Source: Pachypanchax playfairii (lineage: Eukaryota; Chordata; Actinopteri; Cyprinodontiformes; Aplocheilidae). Taken from it: DNA of 64,000 nt. How positions within the stretch are numbered: the first letter of the stretch is position 1; every line of letters starts with the position of its first letter. Location of the stretch: the NCBI GenBank assembly GCA_006937955.1, contig SSNP01000201.1, positions 543,802 to 607,801 of the forward strand. The letters run 5' to 3'. The notes under the pieces are model-generated. The model did not search any database. It was not told the origin of the DNA and saw only the letters and a program-made list of their open reading frames with translations. Both the position numbers and the translations under genes were made by a program. This document shows, piece after piece, positions 1-11,089 of the stretch.

Positions 1-829
1 AAAAAGTATTTTATATGGCCACAGTACGCATTTATTACCTGAACATATTCACTAAAAATCAGCGAAGTGACCCTTTACCATTCTGTTTGCTGTAGTACAT
101 TATATTTATGATGTACTATCTACTACAGGTGAGATTATCTTGAAAAAGTATTTTATATGGCCACAGTACGCATTTATTACCTGAACATATTCACTAAAAA
201 TCAGCGAAGTGACCCTTTACCATTCTGTTTGCTGTAGTACATTATATTTATGATGTACTATCTACTACAGGTGAGATTATCTTGAAAAAGTATTTTATAT
301 GGCCACAGTACGCATTTATTACCTGAACATATTCACTAAAAATCAGCGAAGTGACCCTTTACCATTCTGTTTGCTGTAGTACATCATATTTATTGTTTAC
401 TATCTACTACAGGTGAGATTATCTTGAAAAAGTATTTTATATGGCAACAGTACGCATTTATTACCTGAACATATTCACTAAAAATCAGCGAAGTGACCCT
501 TTACCATTCTGTTTGTTGTAGTACATCATATTTATGATGTATTATCTACTACAGGTGAGATTATCTTGAAAAAGTATTTTATATGGCCACAGTACGCATT
601 TATTACCTGAACATATTCACTAAAAATCAACTAAGTGACCCTTTACCATTCTGTTTGTTGTAGTACATCATATTTATGATGTATTATCTACTACAGGTGA
701 GATTATCTTGAAAAAGTAAAATAAATGCGTACTGTGGCCATATAAAATACTTTTTCAAGATAATCTCACCTGTAGTAAATAGTACATCATAAATATGATG
801 TACTACAGCAAACAGAATGGTAAAAGGTT
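1..829. repeat. 142-bp tandem satellite with inverted terminal copy
   Basis: Five near-identical direct copies of a 142-bp unit start at 1, 143, 285, 427 and 569. A sixth is cut after a few bases at 711-719. From about 719 to 829 the sequence continues as the reverse complement of the unit, so the array ends in a head-to-head inversion. Each unit carries its own imperfect palindrome around GTAGTACATCAT / ATGATGTACTA. Copies differ by only a few substitutions, so the array is young or homogenised. It continues off the left edge of the window. No coding potential. Confidence 0.95.
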
Positions 830-1560
830 ATTTACTTTATCCTATAGTGAACATTTTTCAGGTAATTGGCAGACGATCCCTACCGAATGTCAAGCCAATA
901 TCAAACAACAAACCAACTTTACCGCGGTTCAAGGGGAAGATTGATAACTCAGTAAACGTCTGCAGCTCCCTAACAACCCTAAACTCCATGTTTTAGATGG
1001 TTGAAACTAGAAACATAAACTCCAAACTATAATAATAATAATGTGACTTTGATATTTGAGATGGCAACATTTGCAGAACTTGTCTGCTGTGTTATTTGCG
1101 ACACACGTAGTGAAACAGGATAAGCTTTATATCTAAAAAACTAAAATATTACATAACAGGTGTTTCCAGATGAACTTTCAGACAAAACAAAAATGAGACT
1201 TGCACGTAACTTTGAGTTAGCTAACAATGCTAATGTCAACAGCTCTCAGTGGAAGGTCAGTAAAAAAAACATTTGCGGTGCAAAACTAGAGTAAATTACA
1301 TAGCAATAATACCTTTGTCATGCCCACACCGATGACAAACACTCTGTTGTTCTGCTGAGGAGCCATTGTTGCTTCTGTCCTCTGCTGGAGCTGCTCAACA
1401 CAGAAAGAACCGGGGACACAGAGCAGCCGCACGAGCGTTCTACCAGCAAAGAACATCTACAATGGGAAGATGTCTCACTACGTCAAAATGAAAAGACAAA
1501 CAAAAAAAAGCGCACTGGAAAAATTATTTTCTGTGGCGTGTCTACAAAATCTTTTTTGAT
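830..1560. other. Intergenic, nothing recognised
   Basis: AT-rich single-copy-looking sequence with a short AAT run near 1030. No ORF with coding character and no repeat family I can name. Confidence 0.6.
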
Positions 1561-1745
1561 GTAAAGAGGCTGAGCAAACTAATAAAGAAGGCTGATTCTG
1601 TTCTGGGGACTGAGCTGGAGTCTCTTGAGTTGATTGTTCAAAGAAGGATGAAGAACATGATGGAAAACCCTCATCATCCTCTTCACAGTAACTCAACATC
1701 AGAGTGTCTTCAGATCCAACACAGACAGGAGATCTTCCTGTCAAC
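1561..1745 (+). mobile_element. LINE 3' fragment (L2-like)
   Basis: This stretch is closely similar to 3255-3460, including GAACTGGAGTCTCTTGAGTT-type sequence and the AAGAACATGATGGAAAACCC segment. Both are pieces of the 3' region of one LINE family. The reading frame is broken. Confidence 0.6.
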
Positions 1746-1799
1746 AATTCCCTAAGGGGGTTAGTAAAGTCTGTTTGAATTTGAAATCTGAATTTATAA

Positions 1800-1950
1800 C
1801 ATCATATTATACACTGCCCTGCAATAGACTGGCGACCTATCCAAGGTGTCCCCTGCCTTGTGCACCCATGACCGCTGGAGATAGGCACCAGCTCCCTGCG
1901 ACCCTGAACAGGAAGAAGCAGGTTCAGAAAATGGATGTAGGGATATTATA
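1800..1950 (+). repeat. Dispersed repeat of the 'GACTGGCGACC' type
   Basis: It contains the run CTGCAATAGACTGGCGACC followed by a GATAGGCACCAGCTCCCTGC segment and a CAGAAAATGGATG end. This arrangement is very common in fish genomes as an interspersed repeat. A shorter relative is at about 46985-47050. Confidence 0.6.
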
Positions 1951-2089
1951 CACTGCTTTGCTAAAATAAAGTTGCCCCTTGAATTTAACTAAGCAAATAG
2001 GTATGAGCCTCCTATTTGATAATTACTGCCTCGGTGATTATTTTTCAGCTGGCAACAAGTTATTTAACCCCAACTTGTGTAAGTTGCTT

Positions 2090-2609
2090 CCCATTTCTTA
2101 AGCAGCCCTGTGGAAAGACATGTGGAAAAGATTTTAATCTGTTTGAGAAGGGTCAAATCACTGGTATCAAGCAGAGAAAACATCTAAGGAGATTGCAGAA
2201 ACTACTAAAATTGGGTTAAGAACTTTCCAAAGCCTTATTAAAAACTGGAAGGGTAGTGAGGACCTGTCGACTTCCAGAAAGAAATGTGGCAAAAAAAAAA
2301 TCTTGAATAATCGTGATCAGCAACCAATTAAACATTTAGTGAAATCAAATTGAAGAAAAACAACAGTAGCCCTGATCAGGGCCGCTTAATAGTGTAAGTA
2401 AGAACATTTCATCATGCACAATGTGAAGGAAACTTAAGGGACTGAACAACTGTGTAGCTGTAGGAAAACCACTAATCAGAGAGAATAACAGGAAAAAAGG
2501 TTTCAGTTTGCTAGCAAGCATAAAGATCAGATTCATAAGCAATGGAAGAAGGTCATGTGGTCTGATGAGTCCAGATTGACCCTGTTCCAGAGAGATGGAA
2601 GGTCATGTG
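2090..2609 (+). pseudogene. Tc1-like transposase remnant, N-terminal part
   Basis: Translation gives a degenerate Tc1 N-terminal helix-turn-helix region (LFEKGQITGIKQ, then ISKEIAETT-like and LRTFQSLIKNWKGSEDL). Further on comes the catalytic-core phrase VMWSDESRLTLFQ at about 2550-2590. Several frameshifts and stops interrupt it. The rest of the same gene lies at 3581-4200, separated by a LINE insertion. This Tc1 family differs from the better preserved copy at 6992. Confidence 0.75.
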
Positions 2610-3580
2610 AAATGTCATGCATTCCGGAATAACTGGTGGCAGCTTGTTGGAGTAGCTCTGTGACTTAGCTAGCATTTGCTAGCATTTTTTTGTTCTTTTT
2701 GAGTATTTCTTGCTAGTTTTTTCTTCTGGAAATATTTTCTAAATACTTTCCTTCTGATTTGGGTGCTGTGCTGATTGAGTTTTTTGCTGGATTTGTCACT
2801 TTTTTGCCACTTGTTATGATGCGTAACCATGGCAACAAGAGACTTGTTTACAAGTAAGAGCAGCTAACTGACATTTCTAAGGCTGAAATAATCCTCAAAT
2901 TGAAACTCTGGATCCCTGATGAGCTCAAAGAAGAAGACATGGATGCAGAGCAGGAGCAGAGTGAAGAGAGAGAAAGAGGAAGTTTAAACCTTCACTTCCA
3001 TCAGTCATATTGACAAATGTGAGATCTCTTTGCTAACCAAATGGATGAACTTGAAACTCTGTTGAAATGCAGCATCATGTGTTTCACTGAGACATGGCTA
3101 AAGGGACATATCCTGGACTCCAGTGTGTCTCTGTCTGGCTTTCAAACAATACGGACAGAAAGAGATTTGAAGAGGAGTGAAAAAAGAAGAGGAGTTTGTC
3201 AGCTGATCACATCTGCAGTTACCTGTTGGGGGCGGAGCATCAGAGTATGTGACACGAGGAGGCTGAACAGATAGATATGGAGGACTGGTTCTGTCCTGGA
3301 GACTGAACTGGAGTCTCTTGAGTTGATTGTCCAAAGGAGGATGAAGAACATGATGGAAAACCCTCATCGTCCTCTTCAGAACACAGTAACTCAACAACAG
3401 AGTGTCTTCAGTCAGAAGATTCTTCATAATTGGCTGCAGCACAGACTGCTACAGGAGAACCTTCCTGTCCACAGCTAGAACCCTCTATGGCTCCCTGAAG
3501 AATAACTGAGCTACAACAACACTTGAATTTCCCTTCGGGGATTAATAAAGTATTTTTGATTGATTTGATTGATTGATTGA
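2610..3580 (+). mobile_element. L2-like LINE inserted into the Tc1 remnant
   Basis: Around 3041-3200 the plus strand encodes an apurinic-endonuclease-like segment with the phrase CFTETWL followed by a GFQTIRTER motif, typical of APE-type LINEs. The 3' end has the CCCTTCGGGGATTAATAAAG signature and a short (GATT)n tail at about 3558-3580. The middle of the element is deleted. The tetranucleotide TGTG precedes (2606-2609) and follows (3581-3584) the insertion and may be the target duplication. A second copy in minus orientation lies at 38739-40255. Confidence 0.7.
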
Positions 3581-3780
3581 TGTGGTCTGACGAGTCCAGA
3601 CTGACCCTGTTCCAGAGAGATGGAAGGTCATGTGGTCTGACGAGTCCAGACTGACCCTGTTCCAGAGAGATGGAAGGTCATGTGGTCTGACGAGTCCAGA
3701 CTGACCCTGTTCCAGAGTGATGGAAGGTCATGTGGTCTGACGAGTCCAGACTGACCCTGTTCCAGAGTGATGGGTGCATC
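3581..3780 (+). repeat. 50-bp tandem repeat made from transposase sequence
   Basis: Four copies of a 50-bp unit start at 3581, 3631, 3681 and 3731; each begins TGTGGTCTGACGAGTCCAGA. A fifth, slightly diverged copy at 2556-2605 lies on the other side of the LINE. The unit encodes the WSDES-LTLFQ part of a Tc1 transposase. Because 50 is not a multiple of three, each duplication shifts the frame. Confidence 0.9.
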
Positions 3781-4200
3781 GGGGTAAGAAGAGAGGCAGA
3801 AGTGATGCTCCCATCATGCCTAGTGCCTACTGTACAGGCCTGTGTGGGGTCAGTGCTATGATCTGGGGTTGATGTAGTATGTGCTCAAAGAATGAGGTCA
3901 GCTGACTACCTGAATATATTGAATGACCAGGTTTCTTCCCTGATGGCACGGGCATATTCCAAAATGACAATACATGATTCATTGGGCTCAGATTGTGACA
4001 GAGTGGTTCAGGAAGCATAAGACATCATGTTCACACATGGATTAACCACCAGAATCCAGACCTGAACTCCATTTAGAATCTTTGGGATGTGCTGGAGAAG
4101 CTTTGCACAGCAGTCAGACTCGACCATCATCAATGCAAAAGATGAAAAATTTATTCAACACTGGATGGAAATAAATCTATCAAAATAGCTTACTGAAACA
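3781..4200 (+). pseudogene. Tc1-like transposase remnant, C-terminal part
   Basis: This continues the Tc1 gene after the 50-bp repeats. It has traces of the catalytic core, a DLNSI-like segment near 4060-4080 and a LEKLCTAV-like segment near 4090-4115. It is disrupted by frameshifts and stops and non-functional. Confidence 0.65.
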
Positions 4201-4284
4201 ACGTCACAGTGAATGCGTGCAATAAAAAAGCTAAAGGTGGGCCAACTAAATATTAGAGTGTGATCTTTTTGTTTTTGGTGGTGA

Positions 4285-4500
4285 TTTTTGTGCAGCCAGA
4301 GCCTAGTGGGGAGGAAGATCGCCCCTCATTAGGAAGACCAGGGTTTGATTCCTGCTGCTGGCAGGCTACGTGCTTGGGCAAGATACTGAACCCTGCAACT
4401 GCCCCCTGGGTGCTGTACAAGATGGCTGCCCTCCACTCCTCAGAAATGAGGATGGGTTAAATGCAGAGACATAATTTCCCCAAGAGGGATTAATAACAAA
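4285..4500 (+). mobile_element. tRNA-derived SINE
   Basis: An internal GGTTTGATTCC at about 4342-4352 resembles a tRNA B box. It is followed by a body with GGGTGCTGTACAAGATGGC and a 3' end of GGGTTAAATGCAGAGACA followed by an AT-rich tail and a T-run. No tRNA cloverleaf is intact, so this is a SINE and not a tRNA gene. Confidence 0.55.
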
Positions 4501-4951
4501 CATTTTTTTTTTTTTTGTCTGAGCAGTGTATTTTTTTCCCGTGTTTTTTTCTCATAGTTGTGGATAATAGAGCAAATTCCTAGTTGTAGTTGAACTGAAT
4601 AAATATGTAGTTTATTACTTCAAATTGTGATTATTGTTCAGTGTTGCTCCATCTGAAACAATGTCTATTCTTCTATGTGATTCAACTCTCGAGCTTAACT
4701 TTAAATTTCTGCAAAACCCGAGTGTGTAAGCTATAAGCTGTAACAGTGAGGCTGGTACTGAGGAGGGTGCTGAAGCTGTTTCAGAGCGCGGGAGAGGATC
4801 AGGGGCCAGAGCCTGTTTTGTCGTTGTGGCTGCGGCAGCCGTGAACTGGATGTTGTGGTGATATTTGTGTTCCATATTCCATCTTTAATGTGAATGAAGA
4901 AAAACAAAAACAGCAGCCAACCAGCTGAAGTGAAAAACTGTAAACTTCACT

Positions 4952-4957
4952 TTTATT
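4952..4957 (-). promoter_or_regulatory. czib polyadenylation signal
   Basis: AATAAA on the minus strand, about 200 bases past the czib stop codon. Confidence 0.6.
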
Positions 4958-5157
4958 TAAACAATGACAAATGAAAAAAAAACAAAACAAAACTATCTAT
5001 TCGGGAAATAGATCAATCCAAGACACATTAACTGCAGTGTTAACCAACGTCACTCAATGCTGACCATGAACCAGGCTGCACTGTCTCTGTTAACCAACAC
5101 GCTTCACAGCCAATGGCTGTTTGGCTGTAGTGATTATTTGGTCACAGCACAGTGACA

Positions 5158-6577
5158 TCAGCATTTGATGAATCGATGTGTGACCTCATAGATTCCCACT
5201 GACTCCTTGGCTTTCTCATCGTAGTCCGTCCAGTCCTGTGATGTTCAAGAGAAACATTTACAAAAGCAACATGGCGGGGAGCAGAAGAGTGAGTCAATAT
5301 GTAACAAAATCAACACTAAAAATCACTCTGAGCGACAACGTTAGGAACAGAATGATCCTCATGTACTTACTTTTTCTAGCAGGTTGACTTCAGGAAACGC
5401 CGTCCCAGACTCCGCCCCTTCTGCTGCAAAGCCAGCCTGGAGGAGGAGAGGAGTCACATGACCTTTTGTTATGTTTCAACAGTTTTAAATGGTAAATGTT
5501 TTGTATTTCTCTAGTCTTATTGACCACTCAAAACACTTTTACATTACAAGTTACAGTCACACGCTCTCACAGCCACATGTGCAAATCGGGGGCTACAAAT
5601 CATCTTGCCCAAGAGATCAAACCATCAACTTTCAGATTGGAAGGCGGCCGCTCTTCCTCTAAAGCTTGGTTCACAAGGCAGGATTTGCAGGAGTTTCAGA
5701 CCACAAACACACTGAAAGAAAATCGGGCATATTCCTGTTCTGCTCTTTCTGCTTGTGTGGTGTCATGTGGCCGCACATGGAGCGATTTCACTCGCCACAG
5801 AGACGAGTTTACCCCCCAAAAAAACCAAACCTCACAAAATCTGTGACTTCTGGTTGAAATCTTTGCGCCACTAGTTGACGAATGCCACATAACCTCAGAA
5901 GAAGCATCCCGTCACATCGCTTTCTGATTGGCTACATGCTGCACTGAGCACGCTGCATCATCAGTTCTCATCACAGCACATCAGACACAGATCGATATCA
6001 GGCCAAGACAATCCAACATGTTAGATGTCCCCGAGTTGCGATCAAATGTCCTTGTGAGCGGATCTGATCCCTCTTAACACACGGCAGGAATATCTGTTAG
6101 GATCATCTTAACATCACGGTTTGTCGGAAGGGGAAAATCAGCATGAAAATCTTACCGTGTGAATCGGCATAAGCAGGTTTTTATCTACTGTAGAACTGAA
6201 GTCTCTCAGAGTTTGGAATGAATGTTTTAGACGTCTTAACTCAGTTTAGAAAAGTATGACTGATGGGATTTCAGAGATAAAGCTGTGATCCATCAGGTCT
6301 AGATACTCAGACAGAACTAGATGTTTCTAGTTAGTTTTTTACGTATTTGGTGGGGAAATAACTTTTTTTTTTTAAAAAATCCACTCCCTTATTCTGGTGT
6401 TTGATTACCATTAGGCTTAGATTCTTTTATGGATAAATGAGTTTTAGGTCAAGGTTTGAAAGTATATAGTTTTATAATTACATTCTTTTATATGGTAAAT
6501 ATTCTATTAATGAACATATTAAAAGTCAACCAAGAAGGTAACAGCTGGAGCCCCATTCACAATTGTAAAAGACAAAA

Positions 6578-6637
<60 letters not shown>

Positions 6638-6729
6638 TCAAAGTTACTCACTTGTGGCTGGAAGTCCACTGGTTCCAGGCCTCGACACTCAAACTGCACC
6701 ATGGTCTTGAAGGTCTCGTTGTCCTCAGC
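5158..6729 (-). CDS. czib: CXXC motif containing zinc binding protein, 3' exons only
   Basis: Three minus-strand exons are recognised: 6652-6729, 5371-5436 and 5158-5235 (stop 5158-5160). They encode AEDNETFKTMVQFECRG..., AGFAAEGAESGTAF... and DWTDYDEKAKESVGIYEVTH followed by RFIKC. This matches the C-terminal half of the about 160-residue CZIB (C1orf123) family protein, a small zinc-binding protein of the eukaryotic DUF866 family. All three exons are in phase 0 with good splice sites. The first half of the protein, which carries the CxxC zinc ligands, should lie upstream at higher coordinates. I could not find it between 6730 and 17500. The Tc1/hAT block and the ambiguous base at 8066 lie in what would be the upstream intron, so the 5' exons may be hidden by an assembly problem or lost. 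The intron between 5437 and 6651 holds a CA microsatellite. Confidence 0.9.
5437..6575. other. czib intron, no recognised element
   Basis: This stretch shows no family I can name. It has an A/T-run block at 6360-6380. ORFs over it lack coding character. Confidence 0.5.
6580..6634. repeat. (CA)n microsatellite
   Basis: About 27 uninterrupted CA units, just downstream (in gene direction) of the czib 6652-6729 exon's splice donor. Confidence 0.98.
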
Positions 6730-6991
6730 CTTCATCCCAGCAAATACACAGAGCCAAAAGAAATGCAGAGAAACATTGAGGCGCCTGTTCACTCTGTACC
6801 AAATCTGATCATTGTTTTTATCAGAAGCTAAACTAAAAAACACTAACTAGTTTAATAAAACCAATTTAAGAAGCTATTGTGTTTTTATAACCAGCTTTTG
6901 CTAAAATACTTTTTCACATAAAAGACGTGAGAACCATCTGCACTGATTCTTAGTGACCGTTTCAGTTTACATTACAGCATCATCCTATATA

Positions 6992-8065
6992 CAGTGGGGC
7001 AAAAAAGTATTTAGTCAGCCACCAATTGTGTAAGTTCTCCCACTTAAATAGATCAGAGAGGCCTGTAATTTTCATCATAGGTATACCTCAACTATGAGAG
7101 ACAAAATGAGGAAAAAAAATCCAGAAAATCACATTGTCTGATTTTTAAAGAATTTATTTGCAAATTATGGTGGAAAATAAGTATTTGATCACCTACAAAC
7201 AAATAAGATTTCTGGCTTTCACAGACCTGTAACTTCTTAAAGAGGCTCCTCGGTCCTCCACTTGTTACCTGTATTAATGGCACCTGTGTGAACTCTTTAT
7301 CAGTATAAAAGACACCTGTCCACAACCTCAAACAGTCACGCTCCAAACTCCACTATGGCCAAGACCAAAGAGCTGTCAAAGGACACCAGAAACAAAATTG
7401 TAGACCTTCACGAGGCTGGGAAGACTGAATCTGCAATAGGTAAGCAGCTTGGTGTGAAGAAATCAACTGTGGGAGCAATTATTAGAAAATGGAAGACATA
7501 CAAGACCACTGATAATCTCCCTCGATCTGGGGCTCCACGCAAGATCTCACCCCGTGGGGTCAAAATGATCACAAGAACGGTGAGCAAAAATCCCAGAACC
7601 ACACGGAGGGACCTAGTGAATGACCTGCAGAGAGTTGGGACCAAAGTAACAAAGGCTACCATCAGTAACACACTACGCCGCCAGGGACTCAAATCCTGCA
7701 GTGCCAGACGTGTCCCCCTGCTGAAGCCAGGACACGTCCAGGCCCGTCTGCGGTTTGCTAGAGAGCATTTGGATGATCCAGAAGAGGATTGGGAGAACAT
7801 CATATGGTCAGATGAAACCAAAATAGAACTTTTTGGTAGAAACTCAACTTGTCGTGTTTGGAGGGGAAAGAATGCTGAGTTGGATCCAAAGAACACCATA
7901 CCTACTGTAAAGCATGGGGGTGGAAACATCATGCTTTGGGGCTGTTTTTCTGCAAGGGGACCAGGACGACTGATCCGTGTAAAGGAAAGAATGAATGGAG
8001 CCATGTATCGTAAGATTTTGAGTGAAAACCTCCTTCCATCAGCAAGGGCATTGAAAATGAGACGT
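6992..8065 (+). mobile_element. Tc1-like transposon, right end missing
   Basis: The left terminal inverted repeat begins CAGTGGGGCAAAAAAGTATT directly after a TA target (6990-6991). The usual Tc1 leader and transposase start follow. The element stops abruptly at the ambiguous base 8066, where hAT-type sequence begins. The third acidic catalytic region and the right terminal repeat are absent. Confidence 0.92.
7355..8065 (+). pseudogene. Tc1 transposase, truncated at C terminus
   Basis: The start is MAKTKELSKDTRNKIVDLH at 7355. Residues 1-110 form the paired-type helix-turn-helix DNA-binding region, including GKQLGVKKSTVGAIIRKW. The DDE core follows with IIWSDETKIELFG and VKHGGGNIMLWGCF. The frame is open for about 237 codons to base 8066, so this copy is young. 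The last part of the DDE domain, with the final catalytic Asp/Glu, is missing. Confidence 0.92.
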
Positions 8066-8066
8066 N
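8066..8066. other. Ambiguous base (N)
   Basis: The only N in the window. It falls exactly where a truncated Tc1 element passes into a hAT element that lacks its left end. It probably marks an assembly join or a collapsed gap. Confidence 0.95.
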
Positions 8067-10187
8067 GTCCCTACGTTTTTTGTTGTTTTTTTTTTGCGGG
8101 TGAAGCATTGTTGAAGCAATTCAGAACACAAAAATGGAGGAACTTGTTGCCAAAAAAAATACAAAGTCGCCTATCTGGGACTACTTTGGCTTTCAACCCG
8201 ATGAAAAAGGTAAACCACAAGATGTGACTAAAGCAGTTTGCCGCTTGTGCAGACGTATGGTGCCAGCAAAGGACTCGAACACCACGAACATGCATGAGCA
8301 TTTACGTGTTCACCATCCGGCTCAATATGCCATGCTCTCACCGAGCACTGCTGCAGCTCCAACAACCTCTGGAAAAGCTTTTCACCAGCAGAAAATTCAA
8401 AATGTGTTTACTAAAACAGCTAAATACGAAAAGGAAAGCCCCAGATGGACACAGTGCACTTTGGCTGTATCTAAATACCTCTCCAAGGAAATGATGTCTT
8501 TTCACACCGTTGAGAAGGAGTCATTTGTTGAGTTGCTGAAAACTTTCGATAGGCAATATGTGCTCCCTGGACGGAAATACTTTTCAAAAACGGCAATACC
8601 AGATCTTTATAACAAGGTCCGTGCAGAGATTAGCAAGGAGCTACAAGCAACTAACTTTGTTTCCCTGACAACAGACATGTGGTCAACTTCTAACATGGTG
8701 CCATACATGAGCGTCACAGCGCACTTTATAGATGAAAACTGGGAGTTAAAGGCTAAATGTCTTAAAAACACATATGTTCCCGATGACCACACGGCAACAG
8801 TGCTTGCTGAGGAGCTCAAAGAGTGTACCGAGGCATGGGGGATCACCGAGGAAAAAATATGTTGCGTTACAACAGACAACGGAGCCAATATTGTAAGCGC
8901 CATCAGGACTCTTGACTGGCCATGGCTAAACTGTTTTGGACATAACCTAAATGTGGCAGTCAACAATGGCATTAAAAAAGAAAAGTCTAACACTGACAGA
9001 GCGTTTGGTGTGTGTCGCTCCATCAATGGAGCATTTGCGCACAGCTGGCAGAGACGACGGGAACTCCGCAAGGCGCAAGAGGAACTTCAACTGCCACAGC
9101 ATTCAATGATCACGGTAATGTAGCAGCTTATATAATTTGAAGCATCGCTACCATGTATCAGTTTTAATATTAGAAAAAAGTTAGCCTAAATAGTTAACAG
9201 ATTGTTTGTTTTCTTAAGGATTGTCCAACCCGTTGGGGAACCAAACAAAAAATGGTGCAGCGCATTCTTGAACAGGCCCCAGCCATTAAGAGGGTTTTTG
9301 CGGCTGACAAGAGCCGCCGTTCACTTCCCAACTTGACCTGGCAGGATGTCAGTGTCTTGGAGGCTGTGAATGCAGCACTAAGGCCCGTTGCCGATTTTAC
9401 TGACATTTTATCTGCAGAAAATTATGTGACTGTTTCATCCGTCGTCCCCATGCTTCACCATCTGAGAGATCAAGCTCTCAAAGTGGAGGCAGATGATGCA
9501 AAAATGACAAGTGTCATCAAAGAAGAAGTCTTGGTGCAGTTGGATAAAAAATACGACAGTGATAACACACGGCACCTGCTGCAGACAGCAGCTTTGCTTG
9601 ACCCTCGGTACAAAGGAGACCACGCAACAGCAGCGCAGCTCGACTTTATCCGAAGTAGACTGCAGGCTGAGACAGTGCACTTTTGGAAAAGATCCACAAA
9701 CTCGGGAGAGCAAGTTGAAGTGAGAGATGTGAAAGGAGATGAAACTGTACAACCACCACCGAAGAAGCCTCATTCTCTGGGCAGCCTTTTGGGGAGAGTG
9801 AAGCCTCCGACTTAAAGAAAGAACCCGGTCTCGTATTCCCATAAATGTATATTATTGTTTGAATAAACATTTACTTCCAGCAACTGCCTTTTTTTCTTTC
9901 TGTTATAAAAAAAAAGAATTACCCGTCACCTGCAGCACATGACGCAAAGCGTGCGCCCGCAGTTTCAGAAGAGAGTGAACTGTCTTGCTCTGACTTTTAA
10001 ATCGTAGCTGTTTAAGCCTCATCATAAACTGTATAGATTACCTTTACAGAATTATACATATTTATTTAGAATTATACATTATATATATTTATATATATTA
10101 TATATATTATCGCCCTTAAATAAGCAATCGTCAAATGGTTCAACCTATCGTCGATGGTCGATAAATTCGTGCAATCGCCCAACCTTA
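8067..10187 (+). mobile_element. hAT transposon, left end missing
   Basis: It contains a BED-finger hAT transposase gene (8134-9815), an AT-rich stretch near 10050-10110, and a right end near 10165-10187 reading CGTGCAATCGCCCAACCTTA. No matching left terminal repeat is seen, because the element begins at the N. Confidence 0.8.
8134..9815 (+). pseudogene. hAT-family (ZBED-like) transposase, C terminus lost
   Basis: Exon 1 is 8134-9114 and exon 2 is 9219-9815, joined through an ACG|GTAATG donor and a TTCTTAAG|GATTG acceptor. This gives 525 residues. Residues about 10-65 form a BED zinc finger (VCRLC ... HEHLRVHH). The RNase-H-like core has TDMWS and VTTDNGANIVSA around residues 175-255, and CFGHNLN. 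The second exon has DCPTRWG and LLDPRYKG. The protein ends soon after KKPHSLGSLLGR, without the hAT C-terminal dimerisation motif. A frameshift or deletion near 9790-9815 has therefore removed it. Otherwise the frame is intact, indicating recent activity of the family. Confidence 0.9.
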
Positions 10188-11003
10188 GTATGTGGCTTAT
10201 TTTTACACCCCCTACGGACTTCAAACCTGTCACAGGTACTGTACTTTCTCGTAGTCTCGCAAACGGAAATCTGCACGTGTCCTTTTATTTTGAAACTTCC
10301 AGGTACGAACGCCTGATTTCCTGTCTGGTCCAAACTAAAGTTGACGCGTTTTAGAAGCGTAACGCATAAAAAAATAGAACTGCCCATAATGCTCACGACA
10401 CTACGCTTCTGGGATACGTCTCATGGGCGCTGCTTCGCGCGCAGTGGAAAGGGTCTCGTTGAATTTAATGGTGGCTATCAGTCGCGTATTACGCAATACT
10501 AACGTTGCGCGTCTGTTGCGCGTTCAGCAGAAAGCAGGGATAACTGACAAATCTGTTATTTTTTAGATCAGGTCAAACTATCAAGAAATGTTGCCATGAT
10601 AACTCCCAAAGTTAAAAATATGAACCAGCAGTTTGAATCTGAAAACCCAAAGTTGAACTTGAAGTTACCAGGTTCAACCAGCTTTAGTGCTGCAGTCTGA
10701 CCCCTGGATGAGGCAGATTTAAAAGTGTTGAGGTATCCGGATCAGGAAGAAAACAAATGAAGCTTGACAGTGAGAAAAAAGCAAACCAAGTTAAAAAAAG
10801 AGCGCAAGTAACACACTGGTTTTAGATACTGAAGGTATATCCTGTTCTGAAAGCCCCTAATACAGATTTGACAGCCCTGTTGAACCTCTCAGGTATTTTG
10901 TTTGTGAGCTGGACAGCTGGCAGCCATGACTCTGTGTTGTTCACTGTTCAGCAATGTGACTCAGCTGGAATTAGTCCTACTGTCTACCTGTTTACCTGAT
11001 CAA
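10188..11003. other. Intergenic, CpG-bearing patch, no gene recognised
   Basis: CpG-rich sequence at about 10200-10530, including GCTGCTTCGCGCGCAGTGG. At 10575-10720 there is a sequence similar to 14160-14285, sharing TGTTGCCATG, GTGAACCAGC-like and CTGGATGAG landmarks, so one is an old duplicate of the other. Confidence 0.5.
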
Positions 11004-11054
11004 CCAGGCCCTCACGTCTTTGACAGAATACTTTACAAAGACGTGAGGGCCTGG
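11004..11054. repeat. Perfect 19-bp hairpin
   Basis: CCAGGCCCTCACGTCTTTG at 11004-11022 is the exact reverse complement of 11036-11054, with a 13-base loop. Confidence 0.95.
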
Positions 11055-11089
11055 AGCTGAACAGCTGTCTCTCAATTTCGAAGGCGGGC

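Noticed and set aside
1..710. CRISPR-like array
   Set aside because: Copies are contiguous 142-bp units without variable spacers, in a vertebrate genome.
4285..4500. tRNA gene
   Set aside because: Only a B-box-like motif; no cloverleaf; the 3' tail is that of a SINE.
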